DNA of 24,064 nt from positions 1 to 24,064 of the forward strand of contig CAIOLV010000010.1 of NCBI GenBank assembly GCA_903859225.1, given 5' to 3'. The notes beneath the pieces are model-generated. The model had not been told where the DNA came from. It saw only the letters and a program-made list of their open reading frames with translations, and searched no databases. The translations under genes and the position numbers were made by a program. Shown here in pieces: positions 1-8,057 of the stretch. The first letter of the stretch is position 1. Every line of letters starts with the position of its first letter. The stretch comes from an uncultured bacterium (GTDB lineage Bacteria; Bipolaricaulota; Bipolaricaulia; UBA7950; UBA9294).

Positions 1-935
1 CACTCGTCGGCTTCCTCCTGGTTGAGTTGATGCCGGGAGACGCGTCGAGTCGCCTCCAGATGAACTCGGACCTCTCGCCGGAGACGATCGCGGCCTTTCG
101 CGTCCAGTTCGGCCTCGGGCAGCCCGTCCTCACCCGCTACGCCCGCTGGCTCTCGAGCGTGTTCACGCGCGGCGACTTCGGGATCTCACTCGAGACAGGA
201 CTCCCCGCCGTGGGCGCGCTGTTCGGTGGTGGACGACTTGGGTGGACCGTCCTCGTGTCAACGACGACGTTGCTCATCATCTGGCTCGTTGCGATTCCCC
301 TCGGCATCGCGTGCGCCCTGCGGCCCGGCGGGCTCTTCGACCGCATCGCCGAAGCGCTGGCCCTCTTTGGGCTGTCGGTGCCCGGCTTTCTGATCGGACT
401 CGTTCTCCTGTTCCTCCTTGTCGTGGTGCTTCGCGTCGGGGAGCACGGGCTCGGGGTGGGAGGGCTCCTGGACAGCGAGTACGTCGTCGGTCCCTGGACG
501 TGGAGTCGTCTAGGGAACTTGCTTTGGCATCTGTGGCCTGTCTGGGCCGTCTCCGGTCTGAGCGCGCTGGCGGGATGGATGCGGCAGCTGCGCGGGAACT
601 TGCTCGACGCACTGGGTCAGCCGTTCATCCTGGCAGCCCGCGCCAACGGAGTGCGAGAACGCGCCGTCGTCCGGCACGCGCTTCGCCACGCGATGAACCC
701 CATCCTCAGCATGATGGGGCTCTCGCTTCCTTACGTCATTTCGGGCTCGCTCGTCTCGGCCGTCGTGTTCAACCTGCCCACGGTCGAGCGCGCGTTCTGG
801 ACGGCGATTCAAGGGCAAGACGCCTACGTCGTGCTTGCCGGTCTGGTCTTCTTCTCGTCCGCTTTGGCTTTGGGCAACCTGACGGCCGACGTCCTACTCG
901 TCGTCCTGGATCCACGCGTTCGGATGGTGCCATGA
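1..935 (+). CDS. DppB/OppB-type ABC transporter permease, 5'-truncated
   Basis: Inner-membrane permease subunit of a peptide/nickel-type (family 5) ABC importer. The frame is open to the window edge: the codons before the first in-window start candidates (TTG at 27, ATG at 30) read LVGFLLVEL, the end of the usual first membrane helix, followed by the classic MPGD motif. The true start therefore lies upstream and roughly 20-25 residues are missing. Then come the usual periplasmic segment (FGLGQPV, RGDFGIS), five hydrophobic segments, an EAA loop (ILAARANGV..A..RHALRHAMNPI, near 620-710) that docks on the ATPase, and the family-typical end VLDPRVRMVP. The stop overlaps the next ATG (ATGA at 932-935), which indicates translational coupling with the partner permease. 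The matching binding protein and ATPases are not visible upstream; they may lie outside the window or be shared with the transporter downstream. Family assignment is firm, substrate unknown. Confidence 0.93.
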   Translation, partial: LVGFLLVELMPGDASSRLQMNSDLSPETIAAFRVQFGLGQPVLTRYARWLSSVFTRGDFGISLETGLPAVGALFGGGRLGWTVLVSTTTLLIIWLVAIPLGIACALRPGGLFDRIAEALALFGLSVPGFLIGLVLLFLLVVVLRVGEHGLGVGGLLDSEYVVGPWTWSRLGNLLWHLWPVWAVSGLSALAGWMRQLRGNLLDALGQPFILAARANGVRERAVVRHALRHAMNPILSMMGLSLPYVISGSLVSAVVFNLPTVERAFWTAIQGQDAYVVLAGLVFFSSALALGNLTADVLLVVLDPRVRMVP

Positions 936-2188
936 CCCGCCGCTCTGGCGCCTCACTCGGCCGCGGGGGGGTGTGGGGCCGAGCGTGGCAGCGAAGGGGG
1001 ATGCGGTGGGGCGTCGCGGTGTTCGCCCTTCTCGCGGTCATCGTCGCCTCGGCCGACTTCCTCAGCCCCTACAGGCCGGAAACGCAGGCGACGCAGGACG
1101 CCTACGCGCCCCCCACCCGCCTCCACTTCTCCGGGCCGAGCGGGTTCTCGCTCCGGCCGTACGTTATTCGCGTGACCGTGTCATTCGACCCCGTTACCTA
1201 CGAGCGCACGTCCACCGAGAACCCCTTGGAGCGACACGCGGTCCGCTTCTTTGGGCGCGGCGATCCGTACCGGCTGTGGGGGGTCTTTCCGACGAACGTC
1301 CACCTGTTCACGCTCGGAGACGATGCAGCTCGCGCCGGGGTGCGCATCTACCTCTGGGGCGCCGACCGTCTCGGCCGCGACGTCTTCGCGCGAACGCTCT
1401 TTGGCGGGCGCGTGTCGCTCGCCGTCGGTCCCATCGTCCTCGCCCTCCTGTTTCCATTGGCCCTTCTCGTGGGCGGCGCCTCAGGCAGTCTTGGCGGATG
1501 GGTGGATGCGCTCCTTCAGCGCGTCGGGGAACTCGTCGGATCGCTGCCCAGTCTGCCGGTTCTGCTCATCCTCGGGGCCGCCCTGTCTGGGGTGGCGGCT
1601 CCGCCTGCGGTGCGGATCCTCGCCATCTTGGGAGGGCTGGCAGCCATCAGTTGGCCGGGAATGGCGCGCGTCATCCGGGGTCAGATCCTGTCCCTGAGGG
1701 GCCGGGAGTTCGTGCTTGCGGCACGAGCCTGCGGCGCAAGCGAAGGGCGCATCTTCGCCCGCGACCTGCTGCCGCACGTCGCGACGACGATCGTCGTCGG
1801 CGGAGCTCTCCTGCTGCCGAGTGCGATGGTGCTCGAGGCGTCGCTCAGCTTCCTCGGCTTGGGGATTCCCGAACCGACGCCCAGCTGGGGCACCCTGCTT
1901 GTCGGCGCGCGGAGCGTCTCGGCGCTTGCCACGGCGCCGTGGCTGCTGGTGCCGGGGGCGCTCATCGCCCTGTCCGCCTCTGCGGCGAACCTCATTGCGG
2001 ACGCTCTGCGGGAATCGCTGGCGGAGGGGGATCTGCAACGCCCTCAACTTCCTCGCGGAAGAGAGAGACGCGCCCGGTCGGCCGAACGAGTCGGCGGGCG
2101 GCGGCTGAGCGGCAGCCGCGGATCGAACGGCCCACCGGAAGAGCACGGCCTCAATCGCGAAACCACAGGTTCCTCTTGTCTTTGGTAA
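932..2188 (+). CDS. DppC/OppC-type ABC transporter permease with periplasmic insert and unusual C-terminal tail
   Basis: Second permease of the pair, 418 residues against about 280-320 for ordinary DppC. ATG at 932 overlaps the upstream TGA. One membrane helix (about residues 24-43) is followed by about 100 extracytoplasmic residues rich in aromatic and charged residues, then the family signature GADRLGRDVF..L (about 141-155), further helices, and an EAA loop (VLAARACGASEGRIFARDLLPH, about 260-281) with the conserved SFLGLGIPEPTPSWG. Normal family members stop soon after LRESL, here near residue 362. This frame runs on for about 50 Arg/Ser/Gly-rich residues with no family character, and its last codons overlap a promoter (2176-2204). 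The tail may be genuine, or the product of a lost stop or a frameshift near 2030. Permease identity is firm; the natural C-terminus is uncertain. Confidence 0.88.
   Translation: MTRRSGASLGRGGVWGRAWQRRGMRWGVAVFALLAVIVASADFLSPYRPETQATQDAYAPPTRLHFSGPSGFSLRPYVIRVTVSFDPVTYERTSTENPLERHAVRFFGRGDPYRLWGVFPTNVHLFTLGDDAARAGVRIYLWGADRLGRDVFARTLFGGRVSLAVGPIVLALLFPLALLVGGASGSLGGWVDALLQRVGELVGSLPSLPVLLILGAALSGVAAPPAVRILAILGGLAAISWPGMARVIRGQILSLRGREFVLAARACGASEGRIFARDLLPHVATTIVVGGALLLPSAMVLEASLSFLGLGIPEPTPSWGTLLVGARSVSALATAPWLLVPGALIALSASAANLIADALRESLAEGDLQRPQLPRGRERRARSAERVGGRRLSGSRGSNGPPEEHGLNRETTGSSCLW
2101..2119. other. 7-bp perfect hairpin within the tail of the permease reading frame
   Basis: GCGGCTG (2101-2107) and CAGCCGC (2113-2119) pair perfectly around a 5-nt loop. 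There is no T-run after it, so it is not a convincing intrinsic terminator. It lies in the part of the permease frame that has no family similarity and could be a relic of an intergenic region. Confidence 0.3.
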
Positions 2189-2204
2189 GGGTCGCTCGTA
2201 TAAT
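2176..2204 (+). promoter_or_regulatory. Sigma70-type promoter upstream of the small secreted protein gene
   Basis: A perfect -10 hexamer TATAAT (2199-2204) lies 17 nt downstream of TTGTCT (2176-2181, four of six matches to TTGACA). The predicted start is near 2211, giving a leader of about 90 nt before the ATG at 2302. The promoter overlaps the stop codon (2186-2188) of the preceding permease, so it would let the secreted protein, and possibly the binding-protein operon behind it, be expressed independently. It is the best promoter I find in the window. Confidence 0.7.
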
Positions 2205-2301
2205 GAGGGCACTCTCCACTAGGGTTGCACGGGCAGTGCGGCATGCCTCGTCGGCGCCGCGTGCGCTGTGCGTTCAAACACAAGAAGGAGGCTCCGTAGT
2301 G

Positions 2302-2754
2302 ATGAAGAGACTGGTAACTGGTCTTCTCCTCGCATCCGTGCTGTTGGTTGTCGGGGTCGTCTCTGCGAGCGCCGTGTCCATCTATCAGGACCACAACGCG
2401 ACGCTCCTGATCAAGACGGATGGATCGAGCGCCTGGTTGTTCGTCATGAATGCGGGCACTACATCCGTAAATGCTCTGACGGTTACGCTCTACGACGCGG
2501 CGACCATCGACCTCGACCACTCGTACGTCTACAAGGCGGATGGGACGCTTGTCCCGTTCACCCTTGCTGCTGGCTCTCCGAGGAAATACGTGGCTGGCGG
2601 CGCTCGCACGTGGGCTCTGTCGGAGGCGTCTGGCGGTCGCATCGAGCGGATGTGGTTGCCGGCGTCCGTGGCTCCGTACGAGTACGTCATCGTGAAGATC
2701 GATCGACTTGATGCCCCGATCCGGGTGTACTCCGCGGAGTACGGGAACATCTAG
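2302..2754 (+). CDS. Small secreted protein of unknown function
   Basis: 150 residues. A clear Sec signal peptide (MKRL, then a hydrophobic core, then SASA) predicts cleavage near residue 23. The mature part of about 125 residues is rich in beta-formers, Thr, Ser, Ala and Tyr, with no cysteine and no further membrane segment; it looks like a single beta-sandwich domain (for example TLLIKTDGSSAWLFVMNAGTT). I do not recognise a family. The start is supported by AAGGAGG at 2285-2291, 10 nt before ATG 2302; an in-frame GTG at 2299 gives an almost identical product at 7-nt spacing. It has its own promoter at 2176-2204 and sits 153 nt ahead of the binding-protein gene on the same strand. It could be an accessory periplasmic factor, but nothing shows that directly. 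Confidence 0.85.
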   Translation: MKRLVTGLLLASVLLVVGVVSASAVSIYQDHNATLLIKTDGSSAWLFVMNAGTTSVNALTVTLYDAATIDLDHSYVYKADGTLVPFTLAAGSPRKYVAGGARTWALSEASGGRIERMWLPASVAPYEYVIVKIDRLDAPIRVYSAEYGNI

Positions 2755-2784
2755 CTCTGGTTGGGGTTGTAGTTCCACGGAAAG

Positions 2785-2907
2785 GCGTAAAGGCTCAGGC
2801 TCGGCCTGGCTGGGAGACTCCGGTCGGGAGTTGAGAGAGCCGGATCGCGGCGGAGAGATCTAGCATGATGTTCTCCGCTGTGGGAACGAAAACAAGGAGG
2901 GAAGTCC
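2785..2907 (+). promoter_or_regulatory. Leader with small hairpins and a strong ribosome binding site before the binding-protein gene
   Basis: The 153-nt gap has no convincing promoter. It holds several short hairpins: CAGGC/GCCTG with a 3-nt loop near 2797-2809, ACTCC/GGAGT near 2817-2831, and GCGGAGA (2850-2856) with TCTCCGC (2872-2878) around a 15-nt loop. The last ends 15 nt before a consensus AAGGAGG (2894-2900) placed 7 nt before ATG 2908. No T-run follows any stem, so a role in mRNA stability or translation is more likely than termination. Functional relevance is inferred only. Confidence 0.35.
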
Positions 2908-5463
2908 ATGCGGCTTCGCGCAATCCTAGGCGTAGCATTGTTCATCGCGGGCGCCCTTGCATCGGTCATGGCAGTGGCCGTGCAGGGACCTTTCGCGGAT
3001 ACCATCGTGTTTGATGTTCGAATGACCGAAGAGATCGCGCTCCAGGACGTCGCGGCGGGTAACACCGACGTGTTCTTCTACGGCACTTCAGCCAACGTGA
3101 TGCACGGGCTCGACCAAGAGACGCTCAACAAGTTTGAGATGTACCTTGCTCCGGCGAGCTCCGACTGCTTCATTCTAAACCCGTATCCCGGCGTGGCTCC
3201 CTACATCGCCGTGAACGCGGACACTGGCGTGGAGACGTTCAACCCGTTCGCCATCACCGCGGTACGATTCGCGATGCACGACATCATCGACCGCGGCATG
3301 ATCTGCAACCAGATCCTGCAGGGCGGGGCTGAGCCATGCATCATCGCCGTTCCCCCGAGCGCTCCCGGCGCGTTCACCCTCTACCTCGAGGCGAGCAAGC
3401 TCGGCTTGAGCGTCAACGGGAACGAGGCGAAGGCCATCGCCAACGTGACGAAGGCTATCGAGGCCGCCGCGGCGCTGCCGGCCATGGCCGGACGCCTGAC
3501 GAAGGTCCCGACGACGGATCCGGCGAGCTCGGTCGGCTACTGGTGGACGTTTGACGGACAGCCCGTCTCCATCATCGGCATGATCCGCGTCGACGATCCG
3601 AACGTCCGTCTCCCGATCGGCCAATACTTCGCGACGCAGATCGAGAAGTGCGGTATCAAGGTTGATCGGCAGCTCCGCAACCGGTCGTACTGCATCCCGA
3701 CGGCGTACAGCACCGACCCCGCCCGCATGCTTTGGGGCTTCTACACGGAAGGGTTCGGCGGCGGCGGCACGAACAAGTGGTGGGAAGGCAACATCGCCCA
3801 GTACTACTCCATGTGGTATGCGGCTGAGTATCCCGGCGGCGGCGTCGCCGGCTGGTACCAGTACGTCAACGACCGGTCCGAACTGCTGACCCAGAAGCTG
3901 ATTTACGGTCAGTTCTCGACCCTCGATGAGTACTGGAGCATGATGGCCGAGTCGGCCAAGCTGGGTCTCCAGGATGCGATCCGCATCTTCCTGCTCCAGC
4001 AGGTCAGCTACTTCGCAGCGAGCAAGGCTGCGTTCGAGGCCCGCTTCCTGTACGGCCTCGGCGATGGTCTTGACAACTTCTCCGGCTACACCATGATCCC
4101 GGTGAACAAGGACCGGCCCGTCCGCCTGACGCAGTTCTCGTCGCTCGGCTCGCTGTTCCTGAACGCTTGGGACCCGATCGGCGTGGAAGGATTCAACGAC
4201 CTCTACGCGGCGAACATCATCCAAGAGTGCACGGATCCGGTGGGCCAGAACTCGCCGGGCGCCGCTGTGGAGACTCCGCTCTTCGCGCAGTGGTCGAACG
4301 TGAAGACGGGCGTCGACTTCGCGACGAACCCCGCCGGTGTTGGAACCCTCGTCGTTCCGGCGGCGGCCGTGAACTGGGACTCGACGACCAAGACGTGGAA
4401 GTCGACGGGCGGCCAGGTGGCGTGGGCGCAGGGCGATTTCAAGCTCGTGGACGCTGAGTTCCACGACGGGACAACCTTCTCGCTGCTTGACGTCGCGGCG
4501 GCCGAAGGGTTCACCCGGAACTGGGCGACCGAGGATGTTGCCGGGGATCCGGAGTACGACTCCGCGTATTCGCAGACCGTGACGCCTGGATTCCAGTATA
4601 TCCATGGCTCGATCTACAACTACGCAACCCAGACGGTGACCAACTTCTACGACTACAACTTCCCGGATGTGAACCGCGTCGCTCTTGCGGGCGCACCCGC
4701 GTTGTGGGCCCGGGCGTCGAACCACAGCCAGGGCGTGAAGTGGACCGTCATCGAGGCCCTCGGCAAGATGGTCGCCTCGGGCACGAGCGAGTCGGGCACG
4801 ACCTACGGCTTCACCGAGACGCCGGGCGTGACGGAAGTTGACGTTCTCGTTCCGTCGTGCGTTGCGGACATCCGCGCCGAGCTCGTCGCGTTGCGCGATC
4901 AGAAGTACATTCCGGAGTATCTGAAGACCGGGTTCGCGGCGATGGGCCTGACCGGTACCGATGCTGCCGACATGTACCAGAAGGCGATCAGCTTCATCGA
5001 CACCTACGGCCATGCGTACATCTCGCAGGGCGGATACATCATCACGAAGTTCGACTCCGCCAATAACCAGATGACGCTGTCGGCGAACCGCAACCCGAAG
5101 TACCCGTTCTCGGGTCAGAGCTGGCTTGACCTCTTCGAGGTCGGCATGGCGCGCGTGGACAACATCGTCCCGCCGTTCGTTGCGGCTGCTGGGCAGGATG
5201 CGGTCATCGAGATCGATGTCAGCCAGGCTGTCTATCCGTACGGCGTCTTCGAGCCGGCGACGGAGATCGGCGTCACGCTGGTCTTCGTTGGACCGACTCA
5301 GGTCACCGTCACGGCGACTCTGGTCGAGCCCGGGAAGTACCAGGCAGTGATTCCGGGCAGCGCGACCAAGGGCATTGCGGCAGGCGCGTACACGATCGTC
5401 GCGGTCGCCACGCCTGGCGATGGTCTCCCGGTTGCCTTCGGCTCGTCGCTCCTCGTTCAGTAG
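2908..5463 (+). CDS. Oversized extracellular solute-binding protein, family 5 (OppA/DppA-like)
   Basis: Likely peptide-binding receptor of the transporter encoded just downstream. 851 residues against roughly 500-600 for OppA/DppA. An N-terminal hydrophobic signal (residues 3-25) has no lipobox cysteine, so the product is probably free in the periplasm or outside the cell. The body has SBP_bac_5-like stretches (FNPFAITAVRFAMHDIIDR; VRLPIGQYFATQIEKCGIKVD; a Trp/Gly/Tyr-rich FGGGGTNKWWEGNIAQYYSMWYA-type ligand-lobe region; EFHDGTTFSLLDVAAA near 510-525). The last 95 or so residues (from about VPPFVAAAGQDA) look like a separate beta domain ending FGSSLLVQ, which ordinary members lack. Start: AAGGAGG 7 nt before ATG. 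The family call rests on fold-like motifs plus operon position, since similarity to classic OppA is distant. Substrate not deducible. Confidence 0.85.
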   Translation: MRLRAILGVALFIAGALASVMAVAVQGPFADTIVFDVRMTEEIALQDVAAGNTDVFFYGTSANVMHGLDQETLNKFEMYLAPASSDCFILNPYPGVAPYIAVNADTGVETFNPFAITAVRFAMHDIIDRGMICNQILQGGAEPCIIAVPPSAPGAFTLYLEASKLGLSVNGNEAKAIANVTKAIEAAAALPAMAGRLTKVPTTDPASSVGYWWTFDGQPVSIIGMIRVDDPNVRLPIGQYFATQIEKCGIKVDRQLRNRSYCIPTAYSTDPARMLWGFYTEGFGGGGTNKWWEGNIAQYYSMWYAAEYPGGGVAGWYQYVNDRSELLTQKLIYGQFSTLDEYWSMMAESAKLGLQDAIRIFLLQQVSYFAASKAAFEARFLYGLGDGLDNFSGYTMIPVNKDRPVRLTQFSSLGSLFLNAWDPIGVEGFNDLYAANIIQECTDPVGQNSPGAAVETPLFAQWSNVKTGVDFATNPAGVGTLVVPAAAVNWDSTTKTWKSTGGQVAWAQGDFKLVDAEFHDGTTFSLLDVAAAEGFTRNWATEDVAGDPEYDSAYSQTVTPGFQYIHGSIYNYATQTVTNFYDYNFPDVNRVALAGAPALWARASNHSQGVKWTVIEALGKMVASGTSESGTTYGFTETPGVTEVDVLVPSCVADIRAELVALRDQKYIPEYLKTGFAAMGLTGTDAADMYQKAISFIDTYGHAYISQGGYIITKFDSANNQMTLSANRNPKYPFSGQSWLDLFEVGMARVDNIVPPFVAAAGQDAVIEIDVSQAVYPYGVFEPATEIGVTLVFVGPTQVTVTATLVEPGKYQAVIPGSATKGIAAGAYTIVAVATPGDGLPVAFGSSLLVQ

Positions 5464-5515
5464 GAGGATCGCAGGGCACGGAAACAACGGACAGGTAGTG
5501 TAAGAAGCAGAAAAT

Positions 5516-5558
5516 GGCGGGCGGTGTCAGGTGCACGAAGGTGCAGGCGCCGCCCGCC
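5516..5558 (+). terminator. Nested GC-rich hairpin between binding protein and permease genes (possible attenuator)
   Basis: Arms at 5516-5528 (GGCGGGCGGTGTC) and 5546-5558 (GGCGCCGCCCGCC) form 13 pairs with two G-U wobbles. Inside them TGCAC (5532-5536) and GTGCA (5541-5545) close a GAAG tetraloop. The following bases (TTCATGTAG) are a poor U-tract. Such structures between binding-protein and permease genes are known to stabilise the upstream message and reduce readthrough, giving excess binding protein. A partial terminator or mRNA 3'-end stabiliser is the best guess. Confidence 0.55.
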
Positions 5559-5603
5559 TTCATGTAGAGTCTGGACGGGGGAAAGAGAGAAAGGAGCGCA
5601 CAG

Positions 5604-6659
5604 ATGTACTGGAAGTACGTGGTGCGGCGACTCCTCTACGCTGCCCTGATCATGGTGGTCTGCGTCTTCGTATTCTCCTTGCTGTTCAACACCGTCGCTG
5701 ACAAGGTGCTCCGAGCCCAGATCGACGAGCAGGTGAAGGGGGAGCTGACACAGCTCGCGAAGGCGAACCCGAACATGCATCAGGAACAGCGGATGGCAAT
5801 ACGCGAGGAGCGCACAGCGCGGTTGTACGAGCGATTTCACCTGAACGAGTCGATGGTGAGCCGCGTCATGTTCCGAACGTGGAGCTCGCTCAAGTTCGAC
5901 TTCGGCGAGTCGATGCAGATGAAGTCGATGGCGGGCTCGACCAAGGTGAACACGATCCTCTTCGAGCGGGTTCCACGGACGCTCCTGTTGTTCGGGGTCG
6001 CTGCCGTGTTCGACATCGTGTTGGGTGTTTGGCTGGGCCTCGTCAAGGCGCGCAGGGCGGGGAAGACGATGGACCGTTCGACCGACATCGTGACGATGAT
6101 CGTGTTTGGACTGCCCGGGTGGTGGCTGGGCATGATGCTCATCATGCTCTTCGCGTTCGCGATTCCGATCTTCCCGTCGAGCGCGATGCACTCGTCGCCC
6201 CCTCCGGCCCAGGCGTTGGGGTATTTCCTTGACTTGATGTGGCACCTGGCTTTGCCGGTGATCACTCTCATCCTCCTTGGCTTCTGGGGTCGCGCCTACG
6301 TGACGCGCAACTTGGTGTTGAGCACGCTTCAGGAGGACTTCATCATGTCGGCGCGCGCCCGCGGCCTCTCGGAGCGCAGGATCCTGTTCGGGCACACGTT
6401 GCGCGCGGCGGCACCCCCGATCGTCACGATGTCGCTTCTCGCGCTCGTGGTCAGCATCGGAGGAGCGCTCGTCTTTGAAGGCATCTTCAGTTGGCCGGGC
6501 CTCGGGAACCTCTACTGGCAGGCCGTGCAGCAGAACGACGTTCCGGTCCTGATGGGCGATCTGACGGTGACGACCGCGCTCTTCATCGCCGCTCTGGCAT
6601 TCCTCGACCTGGTCTACGGGTTCCTCGACCCGCGCGTGAAGGTAGGTGGCAAGGCATGA
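5604..6659 (+). CDS. DppB/OppB-type ABC transporter permease
   Basis: Membrane subunit of the complete peptide-type importer, 351 residues. The start has AAGGAG (5591-5596) 7 nt before ATG. TM1 (about residues 9-30) is followed by a charged, probably helical extracytoplasmic segment (about 33-80, rich in Lys, Glu, Arg, Gln) where ordinary DppB has the PGDP motif, which is absent here. Then FDFGESM (the usual GDFG.S), VPRTLLLFG, further helices, an EAA loop (MSARARGLSERRILFGHTLRAAAPPI, about 247-272), FSWPGLGNLY and the terminal FLDPRVKVG. Its TGA overlaps the next ATG (6656-6659). It pairs with the OppC-type subunit that follows. Confidence 0.94.
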   Translation: MYWKYVVRRLLYAALIMVVCVFVFSLLFNTVADKVLRAQIDEQVKGELTQLAKANPNMHQEQRMAIREERTARLYERFHLNESMVSRVMFRTWSSLKFDFGESMQMKSMAGSTKVNTILFERVPRTLLLFGVAAVFDIVLGVWLGLVKARRAGKTMDRSTDIVTMIVFGLPGWWLGMMLIMLFAFAIPIFPSSAMHSSPPPAQALGYFLDLMWHLALPVITLILLGFWGRAYVTRNLVLSTLQEDFIMSARARGLSERRILFGHTLRAAAPPIVTMSLLALVVSIGGALVFEGIFSWPGLGNLYWQAVQQNDVPVLMGDLTVTTALFIAALAFLDLVYGFLDPRVKVGGKA

Positions 6660-8053
6660 AGGGCGCCCGATTCGACCAGCTCCGCACATTCTGGGGCGAG
6701 TTTCGGCGGGTGAAGTTCGGACTCGTCGGCATTGGACTGCTCGTGGTGTTCGCGCTGATCGTCCTCCTCGCGCCGCTTCTCTCCCCCTTCACTCAAGCGG
6801 ACCAACGCTGGCGCGACATGACGTACTGGCTCGACAGCCCGCGCGAGGCTCGACCGATGTGGGTCAACTGGTTCACGTCGAAGAAGTACGCGACGACCGA
6901 GACCATCGCGGCCGCATCGACCATCGAGACCGTCACCGGCAGCATGCGCATCCTGGAGATGGAGTTCCCGTATCAGTACACGGCCGGCCGGCCGCCGAAC
7001 GATCTCGTGCTGAAGATGGGCATCACGGGTCGGACCTCGTATGAGCTTCTCATCCAGCGCCCCGACGGCAAGCAGATGAGCTACCGCGGGTCGACGGTCG
7101 TGGACGGCGCGCAGGTCCTTCGGCTCTCGGTTGTGGAGACGCTGGCAAGTCGGGTCTACGCGGTGTTGGCCCCGTCGGAGGATCCGAAGTTCGCAGCGTC
7201 GAAGGACCCGCAGCAGATCGACCCGATGGGCGCAATGTTCGGCAAGGCGCAGCCGGGCATCTTCACGACGCCGGAGAACGTCAAGGGGACGTACACCGTC
7301 AAACTGAAACTTGCGCTGATCAGCCCCGAGTCGAAACTGGACAGCGCGGTGATCAACATCATGGGCGGCGTCTCGGGACTCCTCGGGACGGACGGAGCGA
7401 AGCGCGACCTCTGGAGCGGCGTTATCGCCGGCACCAAGTGGGCGCTCCTGCTGGGCCTCTTGACGTCGCTCATCTCGGTGGTCGTCGGCGTCGTGTACGG
7501 CGTGGCCTCGGGATACTTCGGGGGCTGGATCGACGCCCTGATGAACCGCATCTACGAAGTCTTCACCAGCATCCCGCTTCTGCCGATCCTGATCGTCATG
7601 AGCGCGGTGTTCAAGCCGAGCATCTGGATCATGATCTTGATCATGTGCGTCTTCTTCTGGACGGGACCCGTGAAGACGGTGCGGTCGATCGCTCTCCAGA
7701 TCAAGGAGAACGCCTACATCGAAGCGGCTCGCGGTTTGGGAGCGTCCCACGGACGCATCCTCTTCCGGCACATGGTGCCGCAGCTGGTGCCGTTTGCGTT
7801 CGCCTCCATGGCCCTCTCCGTGCCAGGCGCGATTGTCTTTGAAGCGACGATCAGCCTGATCGGCCTCGGCGACGCGACCGTCGTGACGTGGGGCCAGATC
7901 CTGCGTGACGCGTTCGGCAGCGGCGCCGTGCTCAAGGGAGTCTGGTGGTGGGTTGTTCCTCCCGGCATTGCCATTGCGGTCATGGGCATGACGTTCGCGT
8001 TCATCGGGTTCGCGATGGATACTATTCTCAACCCCAAGCTGAAGACGAGGTAG
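6656..8053 (+). CDS. DppC/OppC-type ABC transporter permease with about 200-residue extracytoplasmic insert
   Basis: 465 residues, about 150 longer than classical OppC. A basic N-terminus and TM1 (about 20-45, ending APLLSPF) are followed by some 200 residues before the conserved GTDGAKRDLWSG..AG (about 243-260), which replaces the usual GTD.LGRD. The insert is beta/charged in character and is predicted to face outside. The remainder is typical: several helices, FTSIPLLPILIVM, an EAA loop (YIEAARGLGASHGRILFRHMVPQ, about 353-375), and ISLIGLGDATVVTWG near the end. Start at the ATGA overlap with the upstream permease; the ATPase gene follows 4 nt after the stop. The large insert could form a docking platform for the equally oversized binding protein (inference). 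Confidence 0.93.
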   Translation: MKGARFDQLRTFWGEFRRVKFGLVGIGLLVVFALIVLLAPLLSPFTQADQRWRDMTYWLDSPREARPMWVNWFTSKKYATTETIAAASTIETVTGSMRILEMEFPYQYTAGRPPNDLVLKMGITGRTSYELLIQRPDGKQMSYRGSTVVDGAQVLRLSVVETLASRVYAVLAPSEDPKFAASKDPQQIDPMGAMFGKAQPGIFTTPENVKGTYTVKLKLALISPESKLDSAVINIMGGVSGLLGTDGAKRDLWSGVIAGTKWALLLGLLTSLISVVVGVVYGVASGYFGGWIDALMNRIYEVFTSIPLLPILIVMSAVFKPSIWIMILIMCVFFWTGPVKTVRSIALQIKENAYIEAARGLGASHGRILFRHMVPQLVPFAFASMALSVPGAIVFEATISLIGLGDATVVTWGQILRDAFGSGAVLKGVWWWVVPPGIAIAVMGMTFAFIGFAMDTILNPKLKTR

Positions 8054-8057
8054 GGCG

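Noticed and set aside
973..2754. A single long + frame joining the DppC permease region to the secreted protein
   Set aside because: Across 973-2188 it is the wrong frame for the permease, whose motifs are in the frame starting at 932. Only its end, from 2302, is a real gene with its own signal peptide and ribosome binding site.
3175..5487. A 770-codon open frame on the minus strand opposite the binding-protein gene
   Set aside because: Antisense to a gene with a strong ribosome binding site, signal peptide and family motifs. The antisense translation is Arg-rich with no domains.
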